DNA from: Bacillus solimangrovi
GTDB lineage: Bacteria > Bacillota > Bacilli > Bacillales > Bacillaceae_N
Length of the DNA: 64,000 nt
Direction of reading: 5' to 3'
Assembly (NCBI RefSeq): GCF_001742425.1
Contig: NZ_MJEH01000033.1
Span: forward strand, 62,001-126,000
Below, piece by piece: positions 9,663-18,450 of the stretch (position 1 is the first letter of the stretch; each line of letters opens with the position of its first letter). The translations under genes and the position numbers were made by a program. The notes under the pieces are model-generated. The model was not told the origin of the DNA and searched no databases. It saw only the letters and a program-made list of their open reading frames with translations.

Positions 9663-12419
9663 ATGAGGAGGAAGTTGTCTGTAATATTGACATCCAGCTT
9701 GTTAGTGTTGTCGATGTTTACAACTGGAACTGCATTTGCAAGCCCGTTTTCAAGCGTTGTATCTGAAAATGAAACGAAGGTTTCACCGGGTGTGACTTGG
9801 AAGAGCACCGTCTATGAGGGTGAGGGCGATATCGAAAAAGTTCATATGTTAGATGTTAATTTGGATGATCCTAATACAACGTTAGAAGTGGGTATACCGA
9901 ATCCATTTGATAGTTTAGAGATTGTGACTGAGCAAGCAAAGCAAAATAGTTTAGAAGGTCATCATGTAGTAGGTGCGGTCAATGCGGGGTTCTTTGATCC
10001 GAAGACACGTTTACCTATAAGTCTATTTATTAAGGACAATCAAATCTATAACTTTGGGTTATACGAGCTCGATGCTAATAGTCCAACGAATGCTTCTGTA
10101 GCGTTCGGTATCGATAAGGATGGAAGTGCACAGATTGATCAGTTTGAACATACAATTCGCATTGAATCAGATGATGTTGATGTAACGACGAACAGGATTA
10201 ATGAAACTCGTAATGAAGGCGAACTAGTTGTTTTTACAAAACCGTATAAACGCTCTTGGGCAAATGAGTGGGGCACTGAATTTATTCTTTCAGATGTTAC
10301 CCCAAGTATGGATGAAATAGAAGCAGGTGAGCCAGTAACAGGAACAGTTTCGAAGCTTACGAGAGTAGGTGAATATCCTGGAAGTGAAGTGCCTGAGGAC
10401 GGGTTTATTATTTCTGCACATGGTCAAGAGTGGGCAGAAAAGCTAGCAGCACTTGACAATGGTGATGAAGTGACAATTACGTTTGATTTCAATCGAACAT
10501 GGGAAGATGCAGAATATGTACTTGGAACAGGTCCTTTACTTGTTGATGAAGGTAAAGTTTCAATATCTATGAATCAAGCAACATCATTTGCTAAAAGTCT
10601 TCATCCACGCACTGCAATTGCAGTAGATAAAAGTGGTGATCGTGTATTTGTTGTAACTGTGGATGGACGACAACCTGGTTATAGCGATGGTTCAAGTTTA
10701 ATCGATTTAGCCGAATATCTGATTGAACAGGGGGCATACCGTGCCATTAATTTAGATGGTGGAGGTTCGACGGCTATAGCAGTTCGTGAATTAGGTCAAT
10801 TTTTACCATCATTACAAAATAGTCCTTCTGACGGTTCTCAACGTTCTGTTTCAACGACTTTATTAGCGGTTAGTAACACGAATACAGGTCAAGCAAAAAC
10901 GATGAAATTATCGAAAGAAGAAGGAAAGGTATTTGTAGGTACGAAGGTCCCTATAGACGTAACTTATGCATTGGATCAGTATTTGAATCCAGTAACAGTA
11001 AAAACGGAAGATGTAGAGTGGGATTCAAACAACGATGCAATAGGTGAGATGGAAGGTAATACCTTTGTTGCAAATGCAGCAGGGCAAACAACCGTTTCTG
11101 CCAACTTTGAAGACAGTTTAGGGCAAATTGCTGTTACTGTTGTAGATAAGTTTAAAGAATTACAAATCGCACCGAACAGTTTGAAGATTGGTACTGAACA
11201 GTCAACAACATTTAAGGCAACGCCATTAACTGATGATGGTTCTCCAATTATTTTTGATGAATCATTAATCAAATGGGCGACAAAAGGAAACATTGGTACG
11301 ATTACAGATGGTGGTACATTCACCGCTGCTGAACAACCTGCAGAAGGGGAGATTGTTGTAACTGTAGGTGCAATGGAAGTCACGGTTCCAGTAGAGGTAG
11401 GCGCTGATCCAGAAGTAGTAGAAGAGTTTGAAACACTTGATAATTGGACTGAGTCGTCGGCACGCTCTGTAACAGAACTATCTTTAAGTGGCGTACCTAG
11501 TCCTGTCTATGAAGGTTCAAAATCGCTTCGATTGAAATATGATTTCACGACAGATGAACAAGGAATTAAGGCTTCATATGCAGTTGCGAATCAAAAAGTT
11601 CAGATCCCTGGTAAGCCAGTTGAATTAGGCTTATGGGTGTATGGCGATGGAAATAAGCATTGGCTTCGTGGTAAGTTGATTGATGGGGTAGGAAATGAAC
11701 ATACGATTGACTTTACTGAAGAAGCAGGTCTTGATTGGAAAGGATGGAATTATGTCCGTGCATCAATTCCAAATGACCTACCTTTACCACTGTCAATTAA
11801 ACGTATCTATGTAGCAGAGACTCTACCAGAAAAACAAGATAAAGGTGTATTATACTTTGATAAGCTTCAAGCTGTGTATAACACAGACCATGAAGAACCA
11901 AGATTTAAGGATATGACAAGTGAACATTGGGCATTTGGAGCTGTCTTATCATTAACGAATGATAATATTATTACAGGCTTCCCAGATGCAACGTTCCGAC
12001 CACAAGATAATTTAACACGTGCACAAGCAGCAATTATGATTGCGAGAGAATTACAACTTCCTCTAGCGGATCGTCCGAACCCAGGATTTGAGGATATTGA
12101 TAATTCTCACTACGCGTATGAAGCTGTGGCAGCTGTAGCAGATGAGGGAATTATTCAAGGGATGAGTGCAGAGCAATTTGCTCCTGATAAACCACTTACT
12201 CGGGCCCAAATGGCTGCAATCTTAAAGAGAGCGTATAAGCTAGAAGGTACAGATGGTAAGGCATTTAAGGATGTTCAAGCAACACATTGGGCATCTAAAG
12301 ACATTAAGACATTGTCTGCAAATAACATTACTAGTGGCTATCCAGATGGCACATACGGTCCTGAGAAAGCAACAACTCGTGCGGAGTTTGCTTCATTCTT
12401 AACGAGGGTTATTAAATAA
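9663..12419 (+). CDS. Secreted phosphodiester glycosidase (NAGPA-type) protein with three SLH domains
   Basis: This 918-residue exported protein starts at ATG 9663 behind GGGAGAG and has a signal peptide ending near AFA-SP (residue 26). Residues about 90-405 form a NAGPA/DUF2233 domain, marked by GAVNAGFFDP, HPRTAIAVDK and INLDGGGSTAIAV; the family cleaves or handles phosphodiester-linked sugars. Bacterial Ig-like (Big_2-type) segments follow at about 410-580, then a jelly-roll, carbohydrate-binding-like region at about 585-740. Three S-layer homology domains lie at about 745-918 (FKDMTSEHWAFGAV, FEDIDNSHYAYEAV, FKDVQATHWASKDI). SLH domains bind pyruvylated secondary wall polymer, which fits the csaB gene downstream. 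A strong terminator follows. The substrate is unknown. Confidence 0.85.
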   Translation: MRRKLSVILTSSLLVLSMFTTGTAFASPFSSVVSENETKVSPGVTWKSTVYEGEGDIEKVHMLDVNLDDPNTTLEVGIPNPFDSLEIVTEQAKQNSLEGHHVVGAVNAGFFDPKTRLPISLFIKDNQIYNFGLYELDANSPTNASVAFGIDKDGSAQIDQFEHTIRIESDDVDVTTNRINETRNEGELVVFTKPYKRSWANEWGTEFILSDVTPSMDEIEAGEPVTGTVSKLTRVGEYPGSEVPEDGFIISAHGQEWAEKLAALDNGDEVTITFDFNRTWEDAEYVLGTGPLLVDEGKVSISMNQATSFAKSLHPRTAIAVDKSGDRVFVVTVDGRQPGYSDGSSLIDLAEYLIEQGAYRAINLDGGGSTAIAVRELGQFLPSLQNSPSDGSQRSVSTTLLAVSNTNTGQAKTMKLSKEEGKVFVGTKVPIDVTYALDQYLNPVTVKTEDVEWDSNNDAIGEMEGNTFVANAAGQTTVSANFEDSLGQIAVTVVDKFKELQIAPNSLKIGTEQSTTFKATPLTDDGSPIIFDESLIKWATKGNIGTITDGGTFTAAEQPAEGEIVVTVGAMEVTVPVEVGADPEVVEEFETLDNWTESSARSVTELSLSGVPSPVYEGSKSLRLKYDFTTDEQGIKASYAVANQKVQIPGKPVELGLWVYGDGNKHWLRGKLIDGVGNEHTIDFTEEAGLDWKGWNYVRASIPNDLPLPLSIKRIYVAETLPEKQDKGVLYFDKLQAVYNTDHEEPRFKDMTSEHWAFGAVLSLTNDNIITGFPDATFRPQDNLTRAQAAIMIARELQLPLADRPNPGFEDIDNSHYAYEAVAAVADEGIIQGMSAEQFAPDKPLTRAQMAAILKRAYKLEGTDGKAFKDVQATHWASKDIKTLSANNITSGYPDGTYGPEKATTRAEFASFLTRVIK

Positions 12420-12427
12420 TTTATGAG

Positions 12428-12461
12428 AAGTCGTCCGATAATTATTATCGGACGACTTTTT
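12428..12461 (+). terminator. Rho-independent terminator after NAGPA-SLH gene
   Basis: A near-perfect stem AAGTCGTCCGATAAT / ATTATCGGACGACTT is followed by TTTTTC just after the stop codon. Confidence 0.92.
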
Positions 12462-12656
12462 CATTTAAGGACAGGTTGGTGTAGAGATAGGAATGCAATT
12501 TTTTCAAGACTTTTTGAACTATCTCTATATGATTTTCAATTAGCTGTCTGTTATGATAAATATAGTTTGAAAAACGACAGCTTTTGCAGTTTATTTACGA
12601 AATGTAAAAAAAAATAATGAAATTTAATTGATTTTGGAAGAAGTTGGTGAAACCTT

Positions 12657-13397
12657 ATGGAAGATCGTTACGTCTCTATATTAGGCGTGCCATTTTTATA
12701 TACGACGATGAAACAAATGACGAATCGCGTCGTTCAACATTGGGAAGCTGGAGAGAAGTCATTTATTATTACAGCTAATCCTGAGATTGTTATGAAAGCA
12801 TATGAAGAGAAGAGCTATATGGATCTTGTTCAGCAGTCTGATTATGTAGTTGCAGACGGAATTGGTGTTGTAAAAGGAGCGCAATTACTCGGTACACCGT
12901 TACCAGAGCGTGTAGCAGGTTATGACTTGATGCATGAGTTATTTAAGAAAGCAAATGAAGATTCTCGTAGTGTGTATATGTTAGGTGCGGGGAAAGATGT
13001 GATCGGTGAAGCAGTTGAAGCAGTAAAAAAACAATACTCTAATGTGAACATTGTAGGCTCTCATCATGGGTTCTTTGATATACATGATGAAAGCATTGTA
13101 AATGAGATAAAGGATAGTGGAGCTGACCTTATTCTTGTTGCATTAGGTTGTCCACGACAAGAACAATGGATCGCACAACATATGGGTTCATTCTCAAAAG
13201 GTGTGTTCATCGGTGTTGGTGGTAGCTTCGACGTACTTGCCGGTAAGGTTGAACGCGCACCAATGATTTGGCAGAAAATGAATGCTGAGTGGTTATATCG
13301 TTTAGTGAAGCAGCCTTCCCGTTGGAAAAGAATGATGGCATTGCCTCGCTTTGCTGGAGAAGTTGTGAAACACAAGGTAACGAAGCGTAATGGGTAA
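12657..13397 (+). CDS. tagA: WecG/TagA/CpsF-family N-acetylmannosaminyltransferase
   Basis: This 246-residue cytoplasmic or peripheral membrane glycosyltransferase of the GT26 family adds the second sugar (typically ManNAc) onto undecaprenyl-PP-GlcNAc when wall polymers are started. Family signatures include TANPEIVMKAYE near residue 40, VADGIGVVKGAQLLG near 70, and ALGCPRQEQWIAQH near residue 165. The C-terminal basic helix (RWKRMMALPRF) is the usual membrane-contact region. The stop overlaps the next gene by 8 bases, so it is translationally coupled to the flippase. With the MraY/TagO-type enzyme and CsaB downstream, it probably builds the linkage unit of a pyruvylated secondary wall polymer rather than classical teichoic acid. 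That is inference. Confidence 0.88.
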   Translation: MEDRYVSILGVPFLYTTMKQMTNRVVQHWEAGEKSFIITANPEIVMKAYEEKSYMDLVQQSDYVVADGIGVVKGAQLLGTPLPERVAGYDLMHELFKKANEDSRSVYMLGAGKDVIGEAVEAVKKQYSNVNIVGSHHGFFDIHDESIVNEIKDSGADLILVALGCPRQEQWIAQHMGSFSKGVFIGVGGSFDVLAGKVERAPMIWQKMNAEWLYRLVKQPSRWKRMMALPRFAGEVVKHKVTKRNG

Positions 13398-14961
13398 TTC
13401 GTTTGTTAAAGGCGCAATTATTATAACGATTGCAACGTTTGTCTCGAAATTATTAGGAAGTGCCTTTCGAATTCCGTTGCAGAATATTGCAGGCGACGAA
13501 GTATTTGGATTATTTAATGCCGTTTATCCAGTTTATATGATTGCGCTTATTCTATCTGTTGCAGGTATTCCAATTGCAATTTCAAAACTGATTTCTGAAC
13601 AACGAGCGAAAAATGATGAGCAAGCTATTCATGAAATCTTTGCTTCAGCGAGCATTATCGGTTTAATTTTTGGTTTCGTCAGCTTTTTGTTTATGTTTAT
13701 CTTTTCAGAGGTAATTGCAACAGCGATTGGAATGAGTAGTACACGACTTGCTGTTGCGGTTGTTTCTAGCACGTTAATACTCGCACCGTATATGGCTGTT
13801 TATCGAGGGTTCTTTCAAGGGTATGAGGATATGCGGCCAACAGCGGTATCACAAGTACTTGAACAATTTGTAAGAGTTACACTTGTTTTAGTAATTGCTT
13901 ATATTTTGGTTCTTCAAAACCATGAATCAGAAATCATTGCTGGCTGGATTATGCTGAGTTCGATTGCGGGTGTAACAGTATCACTAATCTATTTACGATT
14001 CAAATATTCGCGTTTTATAAAAAGTGTACCTGCCTACCAAAAGTTAACGTGGGACAAGTTTAGAAGTTGGTCTAGTGTAATCCTACGCTTATCATTACCT
14101 GTAGCATTTGGGGCACTGAACATGGCGCTTCTAAATATGATTGATTCGTTAACAATCCCTCATGCGTTGAAATGGTATGGATATGAAGGTAGTGCGGTTA
14201 CAGAGCAATTTAGTATTTACTCACGTGGGTTAACACTTGTACAAATTGCAGTTGTATTTTCAAGTGCAGTTATTTTACCGTTAATTCCAAAAATCTCAAA
14301 AGCAACCACCGAGAATAATTGGAATGAAGCGAACAACTATATTGGACGTTCTTTGAAATTGGCTCATCTTATATCATGGCCAGCAGCAGTAGGGTTATTA
14401 GCTTTAACATTGCCACTTAACTTGGCTTTATTTACTGACTTAGAAGGTAGTCATGTTTTAGCTGTGTTGCACTTTAGCTCACTGTTTACATCATTTACCG
14501 TTTTAACGACAGGTATTTTGCAAGGTTTAAACCGTGCGAATGTAGCAGCTATCATTATCTTAATGAGTGCTGTATTGAAAGCAATTTTGAACTTATGGCT
14601 CATCCCATCTTATGATCTAATTGGAGCGGCATGGGCTACATTAATTGTGTACATCGTCATTACGGTTCTGAATGTCATATTTATCCTAACTGTTACAAAA
14701 TATCCATTGAATAATTATGGAAAATTGATTATGATGGTTTCTAGTGTGATTATGGGTGTGTGCTTAGTATTACCTTTAAAGTGGATTAATATTGAGGAAT
14801 GGACGAGAATCGATGCAGTTATATATACGCTAATCGCAGTCCCAATTGGTGGGATAGTTTATAGCATTATTGTTCTCGGTGGTAAAGGATTGCAAACGGA
14901 TGAATTAAGAGGTATTCCGGTACTTGGACCAATCTTGTGTAAAATCTTAAAACTACGTTAA
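13390..14961 (+). CDS. Polysaccharide flippase (MurJ/SpoVB/Wzx-like, MATE-fold)
   Basis: This 523-residue integral membrane protein has about 14 hydrophobic helices. Its N-terminus (KGAIIITIATFVSKLLGSAF, RIPLQNIAGDEVFGLFN) is typical of the Firmicute polysaccharide-biosynthesis/oligosaccharide flippase family that includes SpoVB, YtgP/MurJ and YabM. Such proteins move lipid-linked sugars across the membrane. It overlaps the tagA-type gene by 8 bases and precedes the MraY/TagO-type gene, so the likely cargo is lipid-linked wall-polymer precursor. Lipid II cannot be excluded from sequence alone. Confidence 0.85.
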   Translation: MGNSFVKGAIIITIATFVSKLLGSAFRIPLQNIAGDEVFGLFNAVYPVYMIALILSVAGIPIAISKLISEQRAKNDEQAIHEIFASASIIGLIFGFVSFLFMFIFSEVIATAIGMSSTRLAVAVVSSTLILAPYMAVYRGFFQGYEDMRPTAVSQVLEQFVRVTLVLVIAYILVLQNHESEIIAGWIMLSSIAGVTVSLIYLRFKYSRFIKSVPAYQKLTWDKFRSWSSVILRLSLPVAFGALNMALLNMIDSLTIPHALKWYGYEGSAVTEQFSIYSRGLTLVQIAVVFSSAVILPLIPKISKATTENNWNEANNYIGRSLKLAHLISWPAAVGLLALTLPLNLALFTDLEGSHVLAVLHFSSLFTSFTVLTTGILQGLNRANVAAIIILMSAVLKAILNLWLIPSYDLIGAAWATLIVYIVITVLNVIFILTVTKYPLNNYGKLIMMVSSVIMGVCLVLPLKWINIEEWTRIDAVIYTLIAVPIGGIVYSIIVLGGKGLQTDELRGIPVLGPILCKILKLR

Positions 14962-15019
14962 ACTATAAAATGAATGTTTGAAGGAAGATTAATGTCGGAC
15001 ATTCAATCGAAAGAGATAT

Positions 15020-15036
15020 TGTGAACAAATTGTGAC
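15020..15036. promoter_or_regulatory. Direct repeat TGTGAA-N5-TGTGAC upstream of the MraY/TagO-type gene
   Basis: Two 6-base half-sites with an 11-base period lie in the 254-bp gap between the flippase and the glycosyltransferase gene. The geometry resembles the direct-repeat boxes of OmpR-type regulators such as WalR or PhoP of Bacillus, but the half-sites differ from the WalR consensus TGTWAH at the fourth base. Confidence 0.25.
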
Positions 15037-15215
15037 AAATTAAGCTAATCGTTTTTGACTAACTAAAAGAACTAGCGATTTTGTCGTTATGTGATATAAT
15101 CACTTTGATATAAATGATATGCTCACAAGGTCGCGCTAAGTACAAGCCTATAGTATAAATTTCCTTAAGGTTTTAAATATGATTTCTATTTCTAAGTAGA
15201 ATTAGGGGTGTCAGT

Positions 15216-16283
15216 ATGATTGTTTGGACGGCCATATTTTGTTTTTTATTGACGTTAGTTTTAACGCCATTAGTAAAACGGTTGGCAATTAAAATTGGAG
15301 CAGTTGATAAACCAAACCAACGAAAAGTTCATCAACGTATTATGCCACGATTAGGTGGTTTAGCAATATATTTAAGTACAATGGCTGGCTTGTTAATAGC
15401 TATGCCAATGTTAAATGACGTTCAGAATAGTGTTTCTATTTGGCCGATATTAATAGGTGCAACAATCATTATCATTACAGGTGTATTAGATGATATGTAT
15501 GAACTTTCACCAAAAGTAAAGCTAACAGGTCAAATTATGGCTGCAGTTATTGTTATCCTTGGTGGGGTTAAAGTAGAATTCATTAACTTACCATTCGGTG
15601 GTGAATTGAACCTTGGTTTAATGGCAGTACCTCTTACGTTCTTTTGGATTATTGGCATTACAAACGCCATTAATTTAATTGACGGTCTGGATGGTTTAGC
15701 AGCAGGAGTATCATCAATCGTCTTACTAACAATTTCAACAATGGCTGTATTAATGGGAAATACATTTGTCATTATTATTGGTCTTATTTTGTTAGCAAGT
15801 ACAGTTGGTTTCCTATTCTACAACTTCCATCCAGCGAAGATTTTTATGGGTGATACGGGGGCACTATTCTTAGGTTTCATGATCTCGGTTATCTCAATTC
15901 TAGGATTTAAGAATATCACTGTATTCTCACTCTTACTTCCAGCTATTATTTTGGGAGTTCCGATTTCTGATACATTGTTTGCGATAATCCGTCGTATTGT
16001 TCAGAAGAAGCCATTATCAGCACCTGATAAGTCACATTTACACCATTGTTTACTTCGGTTAGGGTTTTCTCATCGTAAGACGGTATTAATTATTTATGGA
16101 ATGAGCGCACTATTTGGTATAGCAGCTATCGTCTTATCAAAAGCAACACTTTGGAGTGGAGTATTGATTATTACGTTACTATTGATTTCTATCCAATTTG
16201 TTGCAGAAAAGATTGGGCTCATTCATGAAAATTTCCAGCCAATGCATAACTTTGTTCGGAAATTGGCAAATACGAGACGATAA
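15216..16283 (+). CDS. tagO: MraY/WecA/TagO-family undecaprenyl-phosphate sugar-1-P transferase
   Basis: This 355-residue membrane enzyme has about 10 helices and transfers GlcNAc-1-P from UDP-GlcNAc to undecaprenyl phosphate, the first step of wall teichoic acid or secondary polymer synthesis. Motifs are the early MPRLGGLAIYLS, GVLDDMYELSPKVKL with the paired Asp, the catalytic NAINLIDGLDGLAAGVSSI, FHPAKIFMGDTGALFLGF, and the cytoplasmic DKSHLHHCLLRLGFSHRKT, whose HLHH separates WecA/TagO from MraY. The start at ATG 15216 follows AGGGGTG. A terminator comes after it. The symbol follows the family; the end product here may be a pyruvylated polymer. Confidence 0.88.
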   Translation: MIVWTAIFCFLLTLVLTPLVKRLAIKIGAVDKPNQRKVHQRIMPRLGGLAIYLSTMAGLLIAMPMLNDVQNSVSIWPILIGATIIIITGVLDDMYELSPKVKLTGQIMAAVIVILGGVKVEFINLPFGGELNLGLMAVPLTFFWIIGITNAINLIDGLDGLAAGVSSIVLLTISTMAVLMGNTFVIIIGLILLASTVGFLFYNFHPAKIFMGDTGALFLGFMISVISILGFKNITVFSLLLPAIILGVPISDTLFAIIRRIVQKKPLSAPDKSHLHHCLLRLGFSHRKTVLIIYGMSALFGIAAIVLSKATLWSGVLIITLLLISIQFVAEKIGLIHENFQPMHNFVRKLANTRR

Positions 16284-16317
16284 GTAGGGGAATCTCCTAT
16301 GGACGTTATCATACAAG

Positions 16318-16351
16318 GGCATCAGTTTAACGAGAAACTGATGCCATTTTT
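16318..16351 (+). terminator. Rho-independent terminator after tagO-like gene
   Basis: GGCATCAGTTT and AAACTGATGCC form an 11-bp stem followed by ATTTTTC. Confidence 0.88.
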
Positions 16352-16500
16352 CTATGAGAGAAGATCGGTTTGTAATGCCATATAACTGAACTAATTTTTG
16401 TACTGCGGACATGAGTATAACTATATATGGAAATGTTTAGAAAAAATAGAATCGTTTGATACATAAAAAAACAAACTATGACATGAAAGGATGGTATACG

Positions 16501-18450
16501 TTGAAAAAAATATTGAACCTTATCATTATTCTCAGTTTACTTGCAACTATTCCATACATATATCAGCGAGCAAATGCCGAAGTTTCAAATCAATCTTATG
16601 AAATCATCGTTCCACATCAAGAAATTAAAGCTTTAACAGATGCGGGATTGTCTCAGGAAGAAATATATGCAACTTTAGCTGAGGATAATCAATATGGTGT
16701 ACAACGAGTTCAAGCGATATCGTTCGAACCGATTACGTTAGCTAATCTAATTAACCAAGGGGCCGTTAATGTATTAGAGCGTGAAGGTGTCTCTGCTCTT
16801 ATTAAGGAAGAAGATGCATTAAAGTTACCTGAGGATACAGGATTATACATCGTGTTTAAAGAGGATAATAAGTTTGTTCGTGATTCATTTTTACAAGCGT
16901 TTCGTGAACGCGTAGAAAAAATGAATGTATCAACAATAGAAGGGGAAGCGATCTACTTTGTTTCAGGATTTCCAGATAAGTTAATTTCAGTCGGGGAGAC
17001 GTTGATTGAAAATGCTATTTTATCTCGACCTATTACATATGACATTCCGGCAATTGAGCAAGCATATGAATTAGGGTTTGAAATTGTCTTTCGTATTAGT
17101 AATGACATCAATGAACAAACTACATTTATTATCGATCAAATGATCGATTTAAAAGAAACATACAATGCAGAAAACATTTTGTTTTCAGGTAATGAAGTAT
17201 TAGGATTTGCTAATGAAGATGTTGCACCACATTATATTGGAAAGCTAAATGATGCGAAATTTAACATTATGCAAATTGAACTTTTTAAACAAAAAGGTTT
17301 CCCTATTTATGAAAAGAAATTCGAAAATCGTTTCATACGCCTGCTTAGTATCGACCCGTTTGATGGTTGGGAGGGGCATGTTGACCGTGCTGTTCGTGCC
17401 ATTAATGAACGTAATATTCGAGCAATATTCTTTCACATCGCTCATAACAAAAAATTATATAATGAAACGTTAAAACCTGATGAAATGCTTGAGAAGGCTA
17501 CAGGTATGATTGATGATGTGCATCATCGCATTATGAATCAGAAGTTTGCAGACTATGTTCCAGAAGGTGCAGGGCTATTCAATAAATTAGATTCATCATT
17601 ACTTATAACACTTATTGCATTAGTAGGTGCAGTTGCGTTCATGGCACGTGTAGCTCTTGTTGCTACGCCGATTTTGTCTTGGCTTGTCTTGGCTGGAGGT
17701 GCACTTCTTACGTTAGCGTATGCGGTTTTACAAATGAGTATTATCGTACAAGCAGTGGCACTCGGAGCTTCAGTTGTAGCAGCAACTTATGCGGTTATCC
17801 ATGCTGAAGCCATTCGTAATTCAAAGGATATATGGAAGTATTATTTAACTGCAGCAGGCATTGGTTTAATAGGTGCTTGGTTTGTAACAGCTCTATTATT
17901 CGGAAATGAGTATATGCTGAAGTTTGTTGAATTTAGAGGCGTTAAGGTGCTTTATTTACTTCCAATTCTACTAGTTACAGCACATTTCTTACGTGATAAT
18001 GCAAAGACGATCGCTGTCTCACCAGTTCGTTATATTGAGCTAGCATTACTCGGTGTAGGTATGGTTGCTGTACTTATATACCTCATGCGAAGTGGAAATG
18101 ACCCTGGTGTTGCAGTGAGTGGAATGGAGCTACAAATTCGTCAGCTTCTTGAAGATACATTAGGAATTAGACCACGTACGAAGGAATTCTTAATTGGGTT
18201 ACCATTATTTATACTCGGTATGTATTTAGTAAGTAAAGGGTATCGCTATGCGAAGTTCATTTATATTGGAGCGGCAGTTGGATTTGTTTCAATGGTTAAT
18301 ACGTTTACACATTTACACATCCCATTGTACATTTCATTTATTCGAACAATTTATGGATTAATTTTTGGCGCAATAATTGGATTGATCTTAATTGCATGTT
18401 TCAAAGTTATTGAAAAGTTCTGGCCTAAGATTCGAGCGAGGTTTGAATAA
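16501..18450 (+). CDS. DUF5693-type multi-pass membrane protein next to csaB
   Basis: The TTG start at 16501 fits AAAGGATGG at 7-base spacing and gives a protein of about 649 residues; upstream ATGs at 16456 and 16483 lack this spacing. The N-terminus is a signal or anchor (KKILNLIIILSLLATIPYIY). An extracytoplasmic domain of about 340 residues follows. It has a TIM-barrel-like flavour (LANLINQGAVNVLEREGVSA, AIFFHIAH). The C-terminal half has about eight transmembrane helices. I recognise it as the DUF5693 family that sits beside csaB in Bacilli; no biochemical function is known to me. The stop overlaps the csaB start codon by one base, so the two are coupled. A role in polymer polymerisation, transfer or modification is a guess from context. 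Confidence 0.7.
   Translation: MKKILNLIIILSLLATIPYIYQRANAEVSNQSYEIIVPHQEIKALTDAGLSQEEIYATLAEDNQYGVQRVQAISFEPITLANLINQGAVNVLEREGVSALIKEEDALKLPEDTGLYIVFKEDNKFVRDSFLQAFRERVEKMNVSTIEGEAIYFVSGFPDKLISVGETLIENAILSRPITYDIPAIEQAYELGFEIVFRISNDINEQTTFIIDQMIDLKETYNAENILFSGNEVLGFANEDVAPHYIGKLNDAKFNIMQIELFKQKGFPIYEKKFENRFIRLLSIDPFDGWEGHVDRAVRAINERNIRAIFFHIAHNKKLYNETLKPDEMLEKATGMIDDVHHRIMNQKFADYVPEGAGLFNKLDSSLLITLIALVGAVAFMARVALVATPILSWLVLAGGALLTLAYAVLQMSIIVQAVALGASVVAATYAVIHAEAIRNSKDIWKYYLTAAGIGLIGAWFVTALLFGNEYMLKFVEFRGVKVLYLLPILLVTAHFLRDNAKTIAVSPVRYIELALLGVGMVAVLIYLMRSGNDPGVAVSGMELQIRQLLEDTLGIRPRTKEFLIGLPLFILGMYLVSKGYRYAKFIYIGAAVGFVSMVNTFTHLHIPLYISFIRTIYGLIFGAIIGLILIACFKVIEKFWPKIRARFE

Noticed and set aside
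12423-12617. 64-residue open frame after the SLH gene
   Set aside because: It starts inside the terminator stem, has no ribosome binding site and no family pattern.
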